DNA of 64,000 bases from an uncultured Clostridia bacterium. Its GTDB lineage: Bacteria > Bacillota > Clostridia > Christensenellales > Borkfalkiaceae. The notes below the pieces were generated by a model. That model was not told the DNA's origin and did no database searches. It was given only the letters and a program-made list of their open reading frames with translations. Shown in pieces: positions 23,261 to 31,836 of the stretch. The stretch's first letter is position 1. Each line of letters begins with the position of its first letter. The position numbers were made by a program, and so were the translations under genes. The DNA lies in contig CALVTT010000003.1 in assembly GCA_944363045.1 (NCBI GenBank), forward strand, positions 1 to 64,000, written 5' to 3'.

Positions 23261-23971
23261 ATGCCGCAAGAAAACGCCCTGCAGTTCATCTCTGCCTACA
23301 ATATCATCGATGCCCGCCTGCGCGCGCTCTACCGCGGCAAGGGCAGCCTCAACTTTTCCGATCTTGTCCGCCGCGTTGCCGACCGCGATCCCATCGTGCG
23401 CAGGTATGAGGACGACCTCGTCTTCTGTGCAAAGCTGCGCAACGTCATCGTGCACACCACGACCAATGACCGCATCGTCGCCGAACCCTGCGACGAGATC
23501 ACGCAGCTTCTGACGCACATTGCGGAGCTCCTCTCCAGCCCGCCCCGCCTCAAACAGCTGCGCGAAAAGCAGGTGACGGGCATCTCGGCGAAACAGACGG
23601 TGGAGGAGGCGCTCATCAAGATCGCCAAGTCCGATTACTCCAACCTTCCCGTCTACCGCGGCGACAGGCCGGTGGGCATGCTCAACAACCGCCGCCTCGT
23701 GCGCGCGATGGGTACGCTGCTCTCCGAGGGCGGGGCGCTCGAGGAACTTCTGTCGCTCCCCTGCGAGGACGTCCTCCATGAGGAGGACATCATGCGCTAC
23801 TACCGCGTTTTGAGCAAGGAGGCGCCCATTCAGGATGCCGTGGATGCCTTTGCGGAAAACCGCAAGCTGCTCGCCGTCATCGTCACGCCGCGCGGAAATT
23901 GGGGGGAGCCCATCCTCAACATCCTCACTTCCTCCGATCTCCCCCGCCTTTTGAAGTTCCTCGAAGACTGA
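23261..23971 (+). CDS. HEPN-like domain fused to two CBS domains
   Basis: 236 residues. Residues 1-100 are helical and contain FCAKLRNVIVHTTTN; R-N-x3-H is the catalytic/RNA-binding signature of HEPN domains. Residues about 105-165 form a CBS domain (VTGISAKQTVEEALIKIAKSDYSNLPVYRGDRPVGML) and 175-236 a second (EDVLHEEDIMRYYRVLSKEAPIQDAVDAFAENRKLLAVIVTPRG). CBS pairs bind adenine nucleotides, including AMP, ATP, SAM or c-di-AMP. The protein may be a nucleotide-regulated RNase or RNA-binding regulator; that is inference. ATG 23261 follows GAGGAGGAAATT. No partner gene adjoins. Confidence 0.75.
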   Translation: MPQENALQFISAYNIIDARLRALYRGKGSLNFSDLVRRVADRDPIVRRYEDDLVFCAKLRNVIVHTTTNDRIVAEPCDEITQLLTHIAELLSSPPRLKQLREKQVTGISAKQTVEEALIKIAKSDYSNLPVYRGDRPVGMLNNRRLVRAMGTLLSEGGALEELLSLPCEDVLHEEDIMRYYRVLSKEAPIQDAVDAFAENRKLLAVIVTPRGNWGEPILNILTSSDLPRLLKFLED

Positions 23972-23980
23972 TCTTGAGAA

Positions 23981-24015
23981 AAAGCGGCGCTCCGCAGAAA
24001 GGGGCGCCGTTTTTG
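23981..24015. terminator. Terminator between convergent genes
   Basis: CGGCGC and GCGCCG arms are flanked by A on the left and T on the right, so it can end both the HEPN-CBS and the glycosyltransferase messages. Confidence 0.85.
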
Positions 24016-24019
24016 TATG

Positions 24020-25093
24020 CTATTTTTGTTCCTGCGCGGCGAAATAGGCGCGGTTGTAGGCGACGGCGGGGTGCTCCGGGAAAAGCTTTTCCGCGCGGTT
24101 TTGGCAGGCGAGGGCGGCCGCGCGGTCGCCGAGGGCGTCGAAACAGCATGTAAGGCCCAAAAGAGGGGTAAAAGAGCGGTCGGCGGGCAGTTCAAAATCG
24201 CCTTCCGCCGTATGATCGCGGCAGGAAAGCGCCGCCTCGTACCAGAACACGGCCTCTCGGAGGCGGCCCTGCGCCTGAAAGAGGCGGGCGGCAGCGCAGC
24301 AGACGGAGGCGCGCGGCTCCCCATAGAGGAAGGAGCGGAAGAGGGCATTCAGGGCTTCATCGCTCTCCCCGAGCGCTTCACGGCAGAGGGAGAGCGTCTT
24401 TAACGCCTCGATCTTGTTGACGTACCAGCCGTCCGAGGCGAGCATCTCTTCAAGGCGGGCGATGGCCTCCTCATAGCGGCGGTGGTAGTAGAGTTCGCGG
24501 CCGTAATAAAAGAGATCGCGCGGTGAGAGGGGCTCCTCTTGTTCCCACTTCTTATAGATGCGTAAATTCCTGTCGCTCCGCTCCTTCCTACTCCCCAGAT
24601 GATGGATATGTAGGTCGAAGGAGCACTGCCGCCCGAAGGGGACGATGCACTCGTGCACGCGCCCCACCCAGCGGGCGAGAGGACAGCGGCGGAGCACGCG
24701 CTCCCGGCAATAGGTCAGCTGCGGCACGCCCTTTTCGTCAAAGGAAGTATCGTAGGGCAAAAAGACGGTATCGGGCGCGTCTCGCTCCAATAGCGCCCTG
24801 AGGGCAGGGAACTTATCCCGTGATGGGGGAGGGAGCACGTCATCGGCGTCCAGCCAGAAGAGATAGTCTCCTGTCGCCTTTGAGAAGGAGAAGTTGCGCG
24901 CTGCGGCAAAGTCATCGCGCCAGGGGAAGGACAGCACCGCGGCGCCGAAGGAGCGGGCAATATCGCACGTTGCGTCGCCTGAGCCCGTATCGGTGATGAC
25001 GATCTCGTCAAAGAGACCGTTGACGCTCGCAAGGCAGCGAGCGAGCACCTCCTCCTCGTCTTTTACGATCATGCACAGGGAAAGTTTTATCAT
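24020..25093 (-). CDS. Family 2 glycosyltransferase with TPR-like C-terminus
   Basis: 357 residues. The N-terminal GT-A domain shows LSLCMIVKDEEEVLARCLASV, IVITDTGSGD and the metal-binding FWLDADDVL (DxD) at about residues 92-95. From about residue 225 the sequence is helical repeat: RDLFYYGRELYYHRRYEEAIARLEEML, ALKTLSLCREALGESDEAL, then AAARLFQAQGRLREAVFWYEAAL, typical of TPR units fused to this GT2 subgroup (SunS/cyclic-peptide-like). It acts in the cytosol on an unknown acceptor. ATG 25093 is chosen at MIKLSLCMIVKDEE; upstream in-frame ATGs lie in regulatory DNA. Confidence 0.88.
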   Translation of the reverse strand: MIKLSLCMIVKDEEEVLARCLASVNGLFDEIVITDTGSGDATCDIARSFGAAVLSFPWRDDFAAARNFSFSKATGDYLFWLDADDVLPPPSRDKFPALRALLERDAPDTVFLPYDTSFDEKGVPQLTYCRERVLRRCPLARWVGRVHECIVPFGRQCSFDLHIHHLGSRKERSDRNLRIYKKWEQEEPLSPRDLFYYGRELYYHRRYEEAIARLEEMLASDGWYVNKIEALKTLSLCREALGESDEALNALFRSFLYGEPRASVCCAAARLFQAQGRLREAVFWYEAALSCRDHTAEGDFELPADRSFTPLLGLTCCFDALGDRAAALACQNRAEKLFPEHPAVAYNRAYFAAQEQK

Positions 25094-25162
25094 GGGGCAC
25101 CTCGTCATCATATTATGAGAGAGGGGAGGAAAAATGCGACAATTTTGAAGAAAAAGCAATGC

Positions 25163-25219
25163 TATGTCAGGCATAATACTATGCAAATGGCGCAAAACGG
25201 CAATAGTATGTCAGACATA
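25163..25219. promoter_or_regulatory. Two related palindromes between divergent genes, probable operator pair
   Basis: TATGTCAGGCATA (25163-25175) and TATGTCAGACATA (25207-25219) share TATGTC-A-GACATA symmetry, with centres 44 bases apart, about four helical turns. The second is extended by AATAG/GTATT. They lie between the glycosyltransferase (minus) and the HD gene (plus). No regulator is assigned. Confidence 0.55.
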
Positions 25220-25268
25220 GTATTAAAAATCGGGTGATTTTATTCAAAACAACCGATATTTTTTCCTC

Positions 25269-25297
25269 TTGACAAATTTTGCATATTCTGCTATCAT
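25269..25297 (+). promoter_or_regulatory. Promoter of the HD-domain operon
   Basis: TTGACA (25269-25274), 17 bases, TATCAT (25292-25297). The predicted transcription start is at or beside the ATG at 25306. Confidence 0.78.
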
Positions 25298-25305
25298 ATG
25301 CGTAT

Positions 25306-25851
25306 ATGAAACTTCCTCCTTTGCTTCGGCAAGAATATGAGCGTTGGTGCACCTTGTTATATGAGCGGATCCCCTTTCTGCATGAGGACAGCGCCTGCCA
25401 TGCCAAAGATCACTGTGCGCGGGTGTTGCTCTTTGCGCTTTTCATCGCTTTCTCACGCGGGCTTGCGAAGGGGGAGAGGGATGCCCTTTCCGCAGCGGCT
25501 GTCTTTCATGACTGCTGCCGTTTTGACGACGGCAGGGACATCGGTCACGGGCAGCGCGCGGCAGATAAGTATCGTGCCCTCTGCGGGCTGCTCGGTCTTT
25601 CATACGACGAGCGCGTCTACTTCATCATGGCATTCCACGACCGCCACGATGCCGAGGGAGAGGCTGCTCTTTCCGCGCAGTTTTCAGAAGCGGCGGGGGA
25701 AATCATTGAACTTTATCATATCTTTAAGGATGCCGACGCGCTCGACCGCTTTCGCTTTGGCGCCCGTGAACTTGATGAAAAATACCTTCGCACGCCCGAG
25801 GCACGCGCGCTCATCCCCGTCGCCCGTCGCCTGAATGGCGTGGAGGAATAG
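25306..25851 (+). CDS. HD-domain phosphohydrolase
   Basis: 181 residues. Metal-binding HD pattern: HAKDHCARVLLFA (first His), AAVFHDCCRF (His-Asp) and a late FKDADALDRFRFG (Asp). The family hydrolyses nucleotides or cyclic nucleotides; the substrate is unknown. The ATG at 25306 lies only nine bases after the -10 and has no ribosome site, so this seems to be a leaderless message; the in-frame ATG at 25279 falls within the promoter and cannot be used from it. The gene is followed 9 bases later by a second HD hydrolase, with AGGAGGGAACA between. Confidence 0.85.
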   Translation: MKLPPLLRQEYERWCTLLYERIPFLHEDSACHAKDHCARVLLFALFIAFSRGLAKGERDALSAAAVFHDCCRFDDGRDIGHGQRAADKYRALCGLLGLSYDERVYFIMAFHDRHDAEGEAALSAQFSEAAGEIIELYHIFKDADALDRFRFGARELDEKYLRTPEARALIPVARRLNGVEE

Positions 25852-25860
25852 GAGGGAACA

Positions 25861-26415
25861 ATGTCCGCTCTCTTAGATAGAGCCATCTGTTTTGCCGTAA
25901 AAGCCCACAGCGGCATGACGAGGAAGGGCTCCTCTACGCCCTACATCGTGCATCCCCTGGAGGCCGTTGCGATCGCCGCCACGCTCACTTCGGACGAGGA
26001 GGTGCTCTCGGCCTGCGTGCTCCACGATACGCTGGAGGATACTCCCGTCACTGCCGAGATGCTGCGGGCGGAGTTCGGTGCGCGTGTGACTTCCCTCGTA
26101 CTTTCAGACAGCGAAAACAAGCGTGAAAGCCTGCCCGCCGCGGATACCTGGATGCTACGAAAGCAGGAGACGCTGGATGCGCTTGAGAGTGCCTCGTTTG
26201 AGGAGCAGGTGCTCGTTCTTGCCGATAAACTTTCCAATCTGCGCTCCTTTTATCGGCTGCATCTTAAAAAGGGAGATGCCCTCTGGCAGGACTTCAACCA
26301 AAAGGACAAGAAAAAGCAGGAATGGTATTACCGCGGGATCGCCGAGCGCCTTCCCCTGCTTTCGGCAACGCCCGCCTACCGCGAATATTCAGCGATAGTC
26401 GACCTTGTTTTCTGA
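25861..26415 (+). CDS. RelA/SpoT-type HD hydrolase (small alarmone hydrolase-like)
   Basis: 184 residues. RelA/SpoT hydrolase domain alone: HSGMTRKGSSTPYIVHPLEAV, SACVLHDTLEDTPVTAEML (HD plus ED), and LADKLSNLRS (late Asp). No synthetase domain. It resembles the MESH1/small alarmone hydrolase class that removes the 3' pyrophosphate from (p)ppGpp, or a related nucleotide hydrolase. ATG 25861 follows AGGAGGGAACA. Cotranscribed with the HD gene before it and ended by a strong terminator. Confidence 0.85.
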   Translation: MSALLDRAICFAVKAHSGMTRKGSSTPYIVHPLEAVAIAATLTSDEEVLSACVLHDTLEDTPVTAEMLRAEFGARVTSLVLSDSENKRESLPAADTWMLRKQETLDALESASFEEQVLVLADKLSNLRSFYRLHLKKGDALWQDFNQKDKKKQEWYYRGIAERLPLLSATPAYREYSAIVDLVF

Positions 26416-26447
26416 CATAAAGTTTCATCCTTCATATGCTTATTCTG

Positions 26448-26480
26448 CTGACGGTATTTTGCCGTCAGTTTTTTATTTTC
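26448..26480 (+). terminator. Terminator after the HD operon
   Basis: CTGACGG and CCGTCAG flank a short loop and are followed by TTTTTTATTTT. Confidence 0.92.
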
Positions 26481-26838
26481 CGAATGAGGGTGAAGTGAGG
26501 GTAAGGGCAAGGGCTCCCGTTTGGGTCGATATTCTGTTCCATAATACAACCCTCCATTTTTCTTTATCATTTTTTGATGATCGTCACCAATATTTTGCCA
26601 AAACGTCATGAAGCAAACGAATTTTTATCACGAATACTGTCATTTTTGTGCAGGAGAAGGGGGGTTAATTGTTGACATGGGGGGGGGTCTAAATGATATA
26701 ATAACTGAAGCTTCTTTTATTTTTAGGTCCTCGCTCAGCTTGGAAAGAGAGATATTTCGTGAAGCTGCGGCAATGGGCAGCAGGGCAGATCTGCTCGGGG
26801 ACCGGGTCGGTTTTTCACTTCGCTGAAGCGATCGGAGG
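26481..26838 (+). other. Intergenic stretch before the surface locus
   Basis: No convincing gene. It contains a TTGACA (26672-26677) and TATAAT (26697-26702) separated by 19 bases that include a run of nine or ten G, so promoter strength could change if the G run slips. The rest of the leader is unremarkable. Confidence 0.6.
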
Positions 26839-26844
26839 ATGTCT

Positions 26845-27984
26845 ATGAGAAAAAAGATCATGGTGCTGTTGGCGTCTGCTTTTCTTGTCTGTACGGCGGC
26901 GGCTGTTTCCGCCTGTGCAGAGGAGACTAAGACTCCGCAGGAGATGGGTTATACGGTCAAAGTGACGTACGACTTCAACGGCGGCAGCTTCGGCGGTGAA
27001 GAGAGCATGGATTTTTATTATAAGGAGAATTCGCCCGCGCTTCGCCCCGGGGACAATGCTGTTTTAGGGGATATCATTTACTCGGGCTATTATTTGAGCG
27101 GTTGGCAGGTCTACGAAGGGAGCGGGGAGGATGCTGTCGCGACAGGAGAGTATTGGGATTTTGATACCGACCGTGTACAGCAGGATATGGTGCTTGTCGC
27201 CGAGTGGACGCCGAACCCCTATGTAGAGGTCATCTATCTCGATATGGAGGGCGTCAGGCTCGATCTTCCCGCCGGCAGAGCGGAACCTTCCTCCGGGTCG
27301 GAGTCGGTCATCCTCCGCGAGGGCGATGTGGAGGGATATACATTTTACGGATATTTCCTCGATGAAGCGTGCGCCCTGCCCTTCGACCATGAGCAGGAGT
27401 CTGTCTCCGTTGTCTATGACCCGGGCTCGCCCGATTATCATAAGACGGTCTATGCCAAGCTCTTGCCCGGAGAGTGGTTTATCGTGCGTTCGGCGAACGA
27501 TTTTAATCTCCTCACTGCCCATAGTGAGGAAAATATCTTCCTCGATGCCGACATCGATCTCACCAATCTTATCGGCATGCCCGGCACATGGGGCGGACTG
27601 ACGTCCTTTTCGGGCAAGTTCGAAGGGAACGGGCATACCATTTCCAACTTTACGACGACGCTGCGGCAGAGCAGCGGACGCGCGAGCTACGGTCTTTTCG
27701 GGGAGTTGGCGGAGAACGCGGTCATTCGCGGTGTAAAGTTTGTGAATATTGAACTTTCGCTTTCCATTTCGTCCAATGCGAGCGTAAGTTACGGCTTTGT
27801 TTGCGGATATCTCGGCAGCGGGGCTTCCGTTATGGAAGTTTCCTTTGAAAATTGCAGTATGCGCCTGAATAAGACGGGCGGCGGCATCAATGCGGAAGTG
27901 ACGATCGATGATTCCGGGGTATTCGGCGGCAGGCATGAGAGTGCTGTCGTTGAATATACCGGTCAGATCGATCGCATCTCATAA
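26845..27984 (+). CDS. Surface lipoprotein with InlB/Flg_new and GLUG-like repeats
   Basis: 379 residues. Lipoprotein signal (MRKKIMVLLASAFLVCTAAA, lipobox AVSAC). Residues about 35-110 form an InlB B-repeat-like unit (VKVTYDFNGGSFGGEE... GYYLSGWQVYEG... MVLVAEWTPN), then a second (YVEVIYLDMEGVRLDL... GYTFYGYFLDEACALPF... VYAKLLPGEW). From about 215 it matches GLUG-type beta-helix repeats (FIVRSANDFNLL, DADIDLTNL, FSGKFEGNGHTISNF, SYGLFGELAENAVIRGVKFVNIEL). Anchored to the outer face of the membrane, possibly an adhesin or ligand binder. ATG 26845 is six bases after GGAGG; ATG 26839 is too close to it. Confidence 0.78.
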   Translation: MRKKIMVLLASAFLVCTAAAVSACAEETKTPQEMGYTVKVTYDFNGGSFGGEESMDFYYKENSPALRPGDNAVLGDIIYSGYYLSGWQVYEGSGEDAVATGEYWDFDTDRVQQDMVLVAEWTPNPYVEVIYLDMEGVRLDLPAGRAEPSSGSESVILREGDVEGYTFYGYFLDEACALPFDHEQESVSVVYDPGSPDYHKTVYAKLLPGEWFIVRSANDFNLLTAHSEENIFLDADIDLTNLIGMPGTWGGLTSFSGKFEGNGHTISNFTTTLRQSSGRASYGLFGELAENAVIRGVKFVNIELSLSISSNASVSYGFVCGYLGSGASVMEVSFENCSMRLNKTGGGINAEVTIDDSGVFGGRHESAVVEYTGQIDRIS

Positions 27985-28149
27985 CGGAAAACGGCAGGCT
28001 GACAGTCTCCTTCATGCCCGCAGGCACAAGGCGGACAGCATCAGGCCTTAAATGTTTTTCCGATATAGCTCAGGGAACGGAACTTGGAAAGTGCTGTTCA
28101 AATTACCGCACTTTCCCGGTCGATTATATTGTATCAGGAGGAAATTCAA
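27985..28149 (+). promoter_or_regulatory. Leader of oppA with hairpin
   Basis: Perfect 9-bp arms GGAAAGTGC (28086-28094) and GCACTTTCC (28108-28116) lie 34 bases before the oppA start, after a possible promoter. GGAGG at 28138 is the oppA ribosome site. No terminator separates it clearly from the upstream lipoprotein gene. Confidence 0.5.
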
Positions 28150-30759
28150 GTGAAGCCTAAATTTCAAAAAATGGCAGTTGCGCTTGCGGCGGTGCTGGCT
28201 CTCAGCGGCGTGCTTGCGGGCTGCAAGGACGATTCAATGTACGACAGCGAAAATTCATACGTTACGATGGCGCTTCAAGGCTGCGACGGTATGTTCAATC
28301 CCTTCTTTGCCACGTCGGAGTACGATTCCGAAGTCGTCGGCATGACGCAGATCGGCATGCTTTCTTCCAACAGCAAGGGGGAGATCACCTATGGCGACGA
28401 TGAGGCGGTCGTGACGAAAGACTATACCACGGTGATGACCGACCGCAACGGCAACGTTGTGACGGACGGCAATCAGGCCGCTTATACGGAATTTTCTTTC
28501 CTGATCAAGAACGGCATCAAATTTTCGGACGGGGAGCCGCTGACGATCAAGGATGTGCTTTTCAGCCTCTACGTCTATCTCGACCCCGCCTATACGGGCT
28601 CCACGACCATCTATTCAACGGATATCGTGGGGCTTGCGGCATACCGTACGCAAAATCCACAGGCTGACGAGAATGCGGCGGAAGCGCTCGACCAGCAGTT
28701 TGCGCAGGATGCCAACGATCGTCTGCAGGACATTTATGACTACTGCCAAAACAAGCTCAACGATCTTGCCGGCAACAGTGAGGATAACGTTCCCCTTCAG
28801 GATGCCGCCCGGGCGGAGAGCGATCTTGCGACGGTGGCGGAACTCTTTGAGGAGGAACTCGGCCGCGTCTATCAGTCCGCTGAAGAGGGGTTGGAAGACA
28901 CCATGCGCGAATACACTTTCATTGACGAAGAGTATCAGGCGTTTTTCCTCTCCGAGGGACTGATCACACTCATGGATGCCGACAACAACGGCGTGACGGA
29001 TAAAGACGGGGACGGAAAGTACATCGTGGATGAATCTTCCGCCGAGTATTACTGCGAGCTGGTGGAAGACTACGCGGCTGCCAATTACAGTCAGTATGAA
29101 GGTTCCACCGATGATGAAAAGAAGCTGGCTGCCAAGAAAGCAAGGGCGATCGAGATCGTGTTCAGCGACTATTTCGGCGAGGACGGGAAGACGTATAATT
29201 ATGCAAGGATACAGGAAGTTGTGGCATACCGCGAGACGGCCGTCAACCTCATCACCGAATTTACTGCCGACGCGAGGAGCGAATATTTGGCGGGCGAAAG
29301 GAGGGTGGATAATATCTCCGGCATCACGACCGAGCGGGTGACCGAGTTCAACGGTAAGCAGCTGGACGGGACTTACGACGTCCTTAAGATCAAGATCAAC
29401 GGCGTTGACCCCAAGGCAAAGTGGAATTTCGGCTTCAACGTTTCTCCCCTTCATTATTATTCCACGCACGACTACAACGGTAAAGATTATATCGCCGCCT
29501 TTGACGGGGTGAAGGAGTTCGGCGTTGAATTTGGTTCCAAAGACTTCATGGATGCCGTCGTCAACAGTGTCGATAAGAATGGCGTTCCCGTCGGCGCGGG
29601 GCCCTATAAAGCCTCCCGGTCTACGGGCACGGAAGGGATGACGGAACAATATGTCTCTGCCACCGAGTTCCGCCGCAACAATATCATCTACTTTGAACGC
29701 AATACCTATTTCGAGACGCTCGGCGGATCCATCCATAACGCCAAGATCAAGTACCTGCGCTATCAGGTGATCAACTCGAACCAGATCTTCAATACGCTGC
29801 AGCGCGGGGATATCGATTTCGGCGAGCTGACTGCCAAGGCGAGCGTCATCAACGACCTCAATAACAGCGAAAACCTCGGCTACAGCCTTACCGATGCCAA
29901 TGGCTACGGCTATGTGGGCGTCAACGCCAAATATGTTCCCGATGTGAACGTTCGGCGCGCCATCATGATGGCGATGGATCCGACGCTCATTACCAGCAAC
30001 TATTATACGAACGGCCTTGCAGAGGTCATCTATCGGCCGATGAGCAAGGTCTCCTGGGCTTATCCCGACGGGGCGCCCCCTTATTACAGCTATGATAACA
30101 GCGGCGATAAGATCTTGCAGATGCTGCTCGATGCCGGCTATACGCAGCGCAATGCGGGCACCGATGACGTGCAGCTGGGCAAAGTGGAAAACGGCAAGTT
30201 CACGCAGCTGAAATATACTTTTACCATCTCGGGCAGCACGGAAGATCACCCTGCATGGAGTATGTTCAAGAAGGCGGAGGAGATCCTCGACGGCATCGGC
30301 TTTGACGTCACCGTCCGCAACGATGCTTTTGCGCTCTCCAAGCTCTCGAGCGGGCTGCTGACGGTGTGGGCGGCGGCATGGTCTTCTACGATCGACCCCG
30401 ATATGTATCAGGTCTATCATAAAGATTCGACGGCGACCTCCACGCTCAACTGGGGTTACGATGTGATCAAGGCAAACATCAACGGCACTTACAGCTATGA
30501 AAAGGGGCTCGTCGATGCGCTCTCGGCGCTCATCGATGATGCCCGTGAGACGGACGATCAGGCCCGCCGCGAGAGCATCTATTCGGAAGCGCTCGATTGC
30601 GTAATGGAGCTGGCGATCGAATTCCCTCTCTACCAGAGGAAGGAATTGATGGCGTTCAATTCCGCCAAGATCGACCGAAACACCTTAACGCCGGAATCGG
30701 AGCTTTCTCCCTACAACTCGCTGCTCGCGCGCATCTGGGAGATGGATTTTGTAAAATAA
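28150..30759 (+). CDS. oppA: Oligopeptide ABC transporter, substrate-binding lipoprotein (enlarged)
   Basis: 869 residues; most OppA proteins are 530-600. The start is GTG 28150 after AGGAGGAAATTCAA. Signal and lipobox: VKPKFQKMAVALAAVLALSG...LAGC. SBP_bac_5 features: the EFSFLIKNGIKFSDGEPLTIKDVLFSLYVYLDP motif, YFETLGGSIHNAKIKYLRY, NVRRAIMMAMDP and a C-terminal WSSTIDPDMYQVYH region. Between about residues 165 and 395 lies an extra, mainly helical, acidic segment of some 230 residues absent from usual members. It captures peptides at the membrane for OppBCDF. The large insert might bind the cell-wall protease or other partners. First gene of the opp unit. Confidence 0.92.
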   Translation: MKPKFQKMAVALAAVLALSGVLAGCKDDSMYDSENSYVTMALQGCDGMFNPFFATSEYDSEVVGMTQIGMLSSNSKGEITYGDDEAVVTKDYTTVMTDRNGNVVTDGNQAAYTEFSFLIKNGIKFSDGEPLTIKDVLFSLYVYLDPAYTGSTTIYSTDIVGLAAYRTQNPQADENAAEALDQQFAQDANDRLQDIYDYCQNKLNDLAGNSEDNVPLQDAARAESDLATVAELFEEELGRVYQSAEEGLEDTMREYTFIDEEYQAFFLSEGLITLMDADNNGVTDKDGDGKYIVDESSAEYYCELVEDYAAANYSQYEGSTDDEKKLAAKKARAIEIVFSDYFGEDGKTYNYARIQEVVAYRETAVNLITEFTADARSEYLAGERRVDNISGITTERVTEFNGKQLDGTYDVLKIKINGVDPKAKWNFGFNVSPLHYYSTHDYNGKDYIAAFDGVKEFGVEFGSKDFMDAVVNSVDKNGVPVGAGPYKASRSTGTEGMTEQYVSATEFRRNNIIYFERNTYFETLGGSIHNAKIKYLRYQVINSNQIFNTLQRGDIDFGELTAKASVINDLNNSENLGYSLTDANGYGYVGVNAKYVPDVNVRRAIMMAMDPTLITSNYYTNGLAEVIYRPMSKVSWAYPDGAPPYYSYDNSGDKILQMLLDAGYTQRNAGTDDVQLGKVENGKFTQLKYTFTISGSTEDHPAWSMFKKAEEILDGIGFDVTVRNDAFALSKLSSGLLTVWAAAWSSTIDPDMYQVYHKDSTATSTLNWGYDVIKANINGTYSYEKGLVDALSALIDDARETDDQARRESIYSEALDCVMELAIEFPLYQRKELMAFNSAKIDRNTLTPESELSPYNSLLARIWEMDFVK

Positions 30760-30771
30760 AACACGAATGTC

Positions 30772-30795
30772 CCCCTGCGCTTTCAGGCGCAGGGG
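30772..30795 (+). promoter_or_regulatory. Intercistronic hairpin between oppA and oppB
   Basis: Perfect 9-bp arms CCCCTGCGC and GCGCAGGGG without a T run. Such hairpins usually protect an oppA message from 3' decay and allow more binding protein than permease. Confidence 0.7.
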
Positions 30796-30813
30796 CGGCA
30801 AAGAGAGGGGAAA

Positions 30814-31824
30814 ATGAAAAACTCGATGCTGCGCTATGTCATCAAGCGCCTGCTGCTTGCCATTGTCATCCTGTTCGGCGTGTCGGTCATCATCTATGCG
30901 CTCTCCAGGCTGATGCCGCAGGATTACATTGACCGCAAGTTTGAACCGCAGATCACGCAGGGCCTGATCTCGCGCGATGAAGTGGAACGGATCAAGGAGC
31001 TCTACGGCCTGGGCGATAATTCCTTTGCGGGGATCTTGCTCGGCTATCTCAAATGGATCGGCAACGTGTTCAGGGGCGATCTCGGCACCTCCTTTATCCA
31101 CGGGCAAAAGGTGACCACGGTCATCTTTGAAAACATGGGCATTTCCTTCGGCATCGCCTTTGTCGCCATGATCTTGGAGTTTGTCATTGCCGTTCCTCTC
31201 GGCATCAAGGCCGCGACCAATCAGTACGGGAAGATCGATTACACGGCGACAGTCCTTGCTATGATGGGCATATCGCTGCCAACTTTCTTTTTGGGCGCGA
31301 TCATGATCAAGATATTCGCCGTCGATCTGGGATGGTTCCCCGTCAACGGTCTTACCTCGGCAAACCTTCCCGTTGACGCGACGGGCTGGGAACGCTTTTG
31401 GGATATGATGTGGCATCTGGTCCTGCCCATGGTAACGCTCGTCATTCTGTCCATCGGCGGGCTCATGCGCTACACCCGCACCAATATGCTGGAAGTGCTC
31501 AATGCAGATTACATCCGTACGGCGCGGGCAAAGGGCCTTTCGGAAAAGTCGGTCATCTATAAGCATGCTTTCCGCAACACGATGATCCCGCTCGTCACCA
31601 TCATCGCGGGCACGCTGCCGAGCCTCTTCGGCGGCGCCATGATCACCGAACAGATCTTTGCGATCCCCGGCATCGGCCTCAAAGCATATGAGGCGCTGCA
31701 GGGCGGAGACGTGCCCTTTATCATGGGGTACAATATGTTCCTTGCCATCCTGACGGTACTCGGAACGCTGCTGTCGGATATCATGTATGCCGTTGTCGAT
31801 CCGCGCGTAAAGATCACGAAGTAA
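30814..31824 (+). CDS. oppB: Oligopeptide ABC transporter permease OppB
   Basis: 336 residues, six membrane helices. N-terminal MLRYVIKRLLLAIVILFGVSVIIYALSRLMPQD is typical of the DppB/OppB half, and the cytoplasmic EAA loop reads YIRTARAKGLSEKSVIYKHAFRNTMIPLVT. It forms the pore with OppC. AGAGAGGGGAAA precedes ATG 30814. OppC follows after 12 bases. Confidence 0.95.
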   Translation: MKNSMLRYVIKRLLLAIVILFGVSVIIYALSRLMPQDYIDRKFEPQITQGLISRDEVERIKELYGLGDNSFAGILLGYLKWIGNVFRGDLGTSFIHGQKVTTVIFENMGISFGIAFVAMILEFVIAVPLGIKAATNQYGKIDYTATVLAMMGISLPTFFLGAIMIKIFAVDLGWFPVNGLTSANLPVDATGWERFWDMMWHLVLPMVTLVILSIGGLMRYTRTNMLEVLNADYIRTARAKGLSEKSVIYKHAFRNTMIPLVTIIAGTLPSLFGGAMITEQIFAIPGIGLKAYEALQGGDVPFIMGYNMFLAILTVLGTLLSDIMYAVVDPRVKITK

Positions 31825-31836
31825 AGGGGAGAAATT

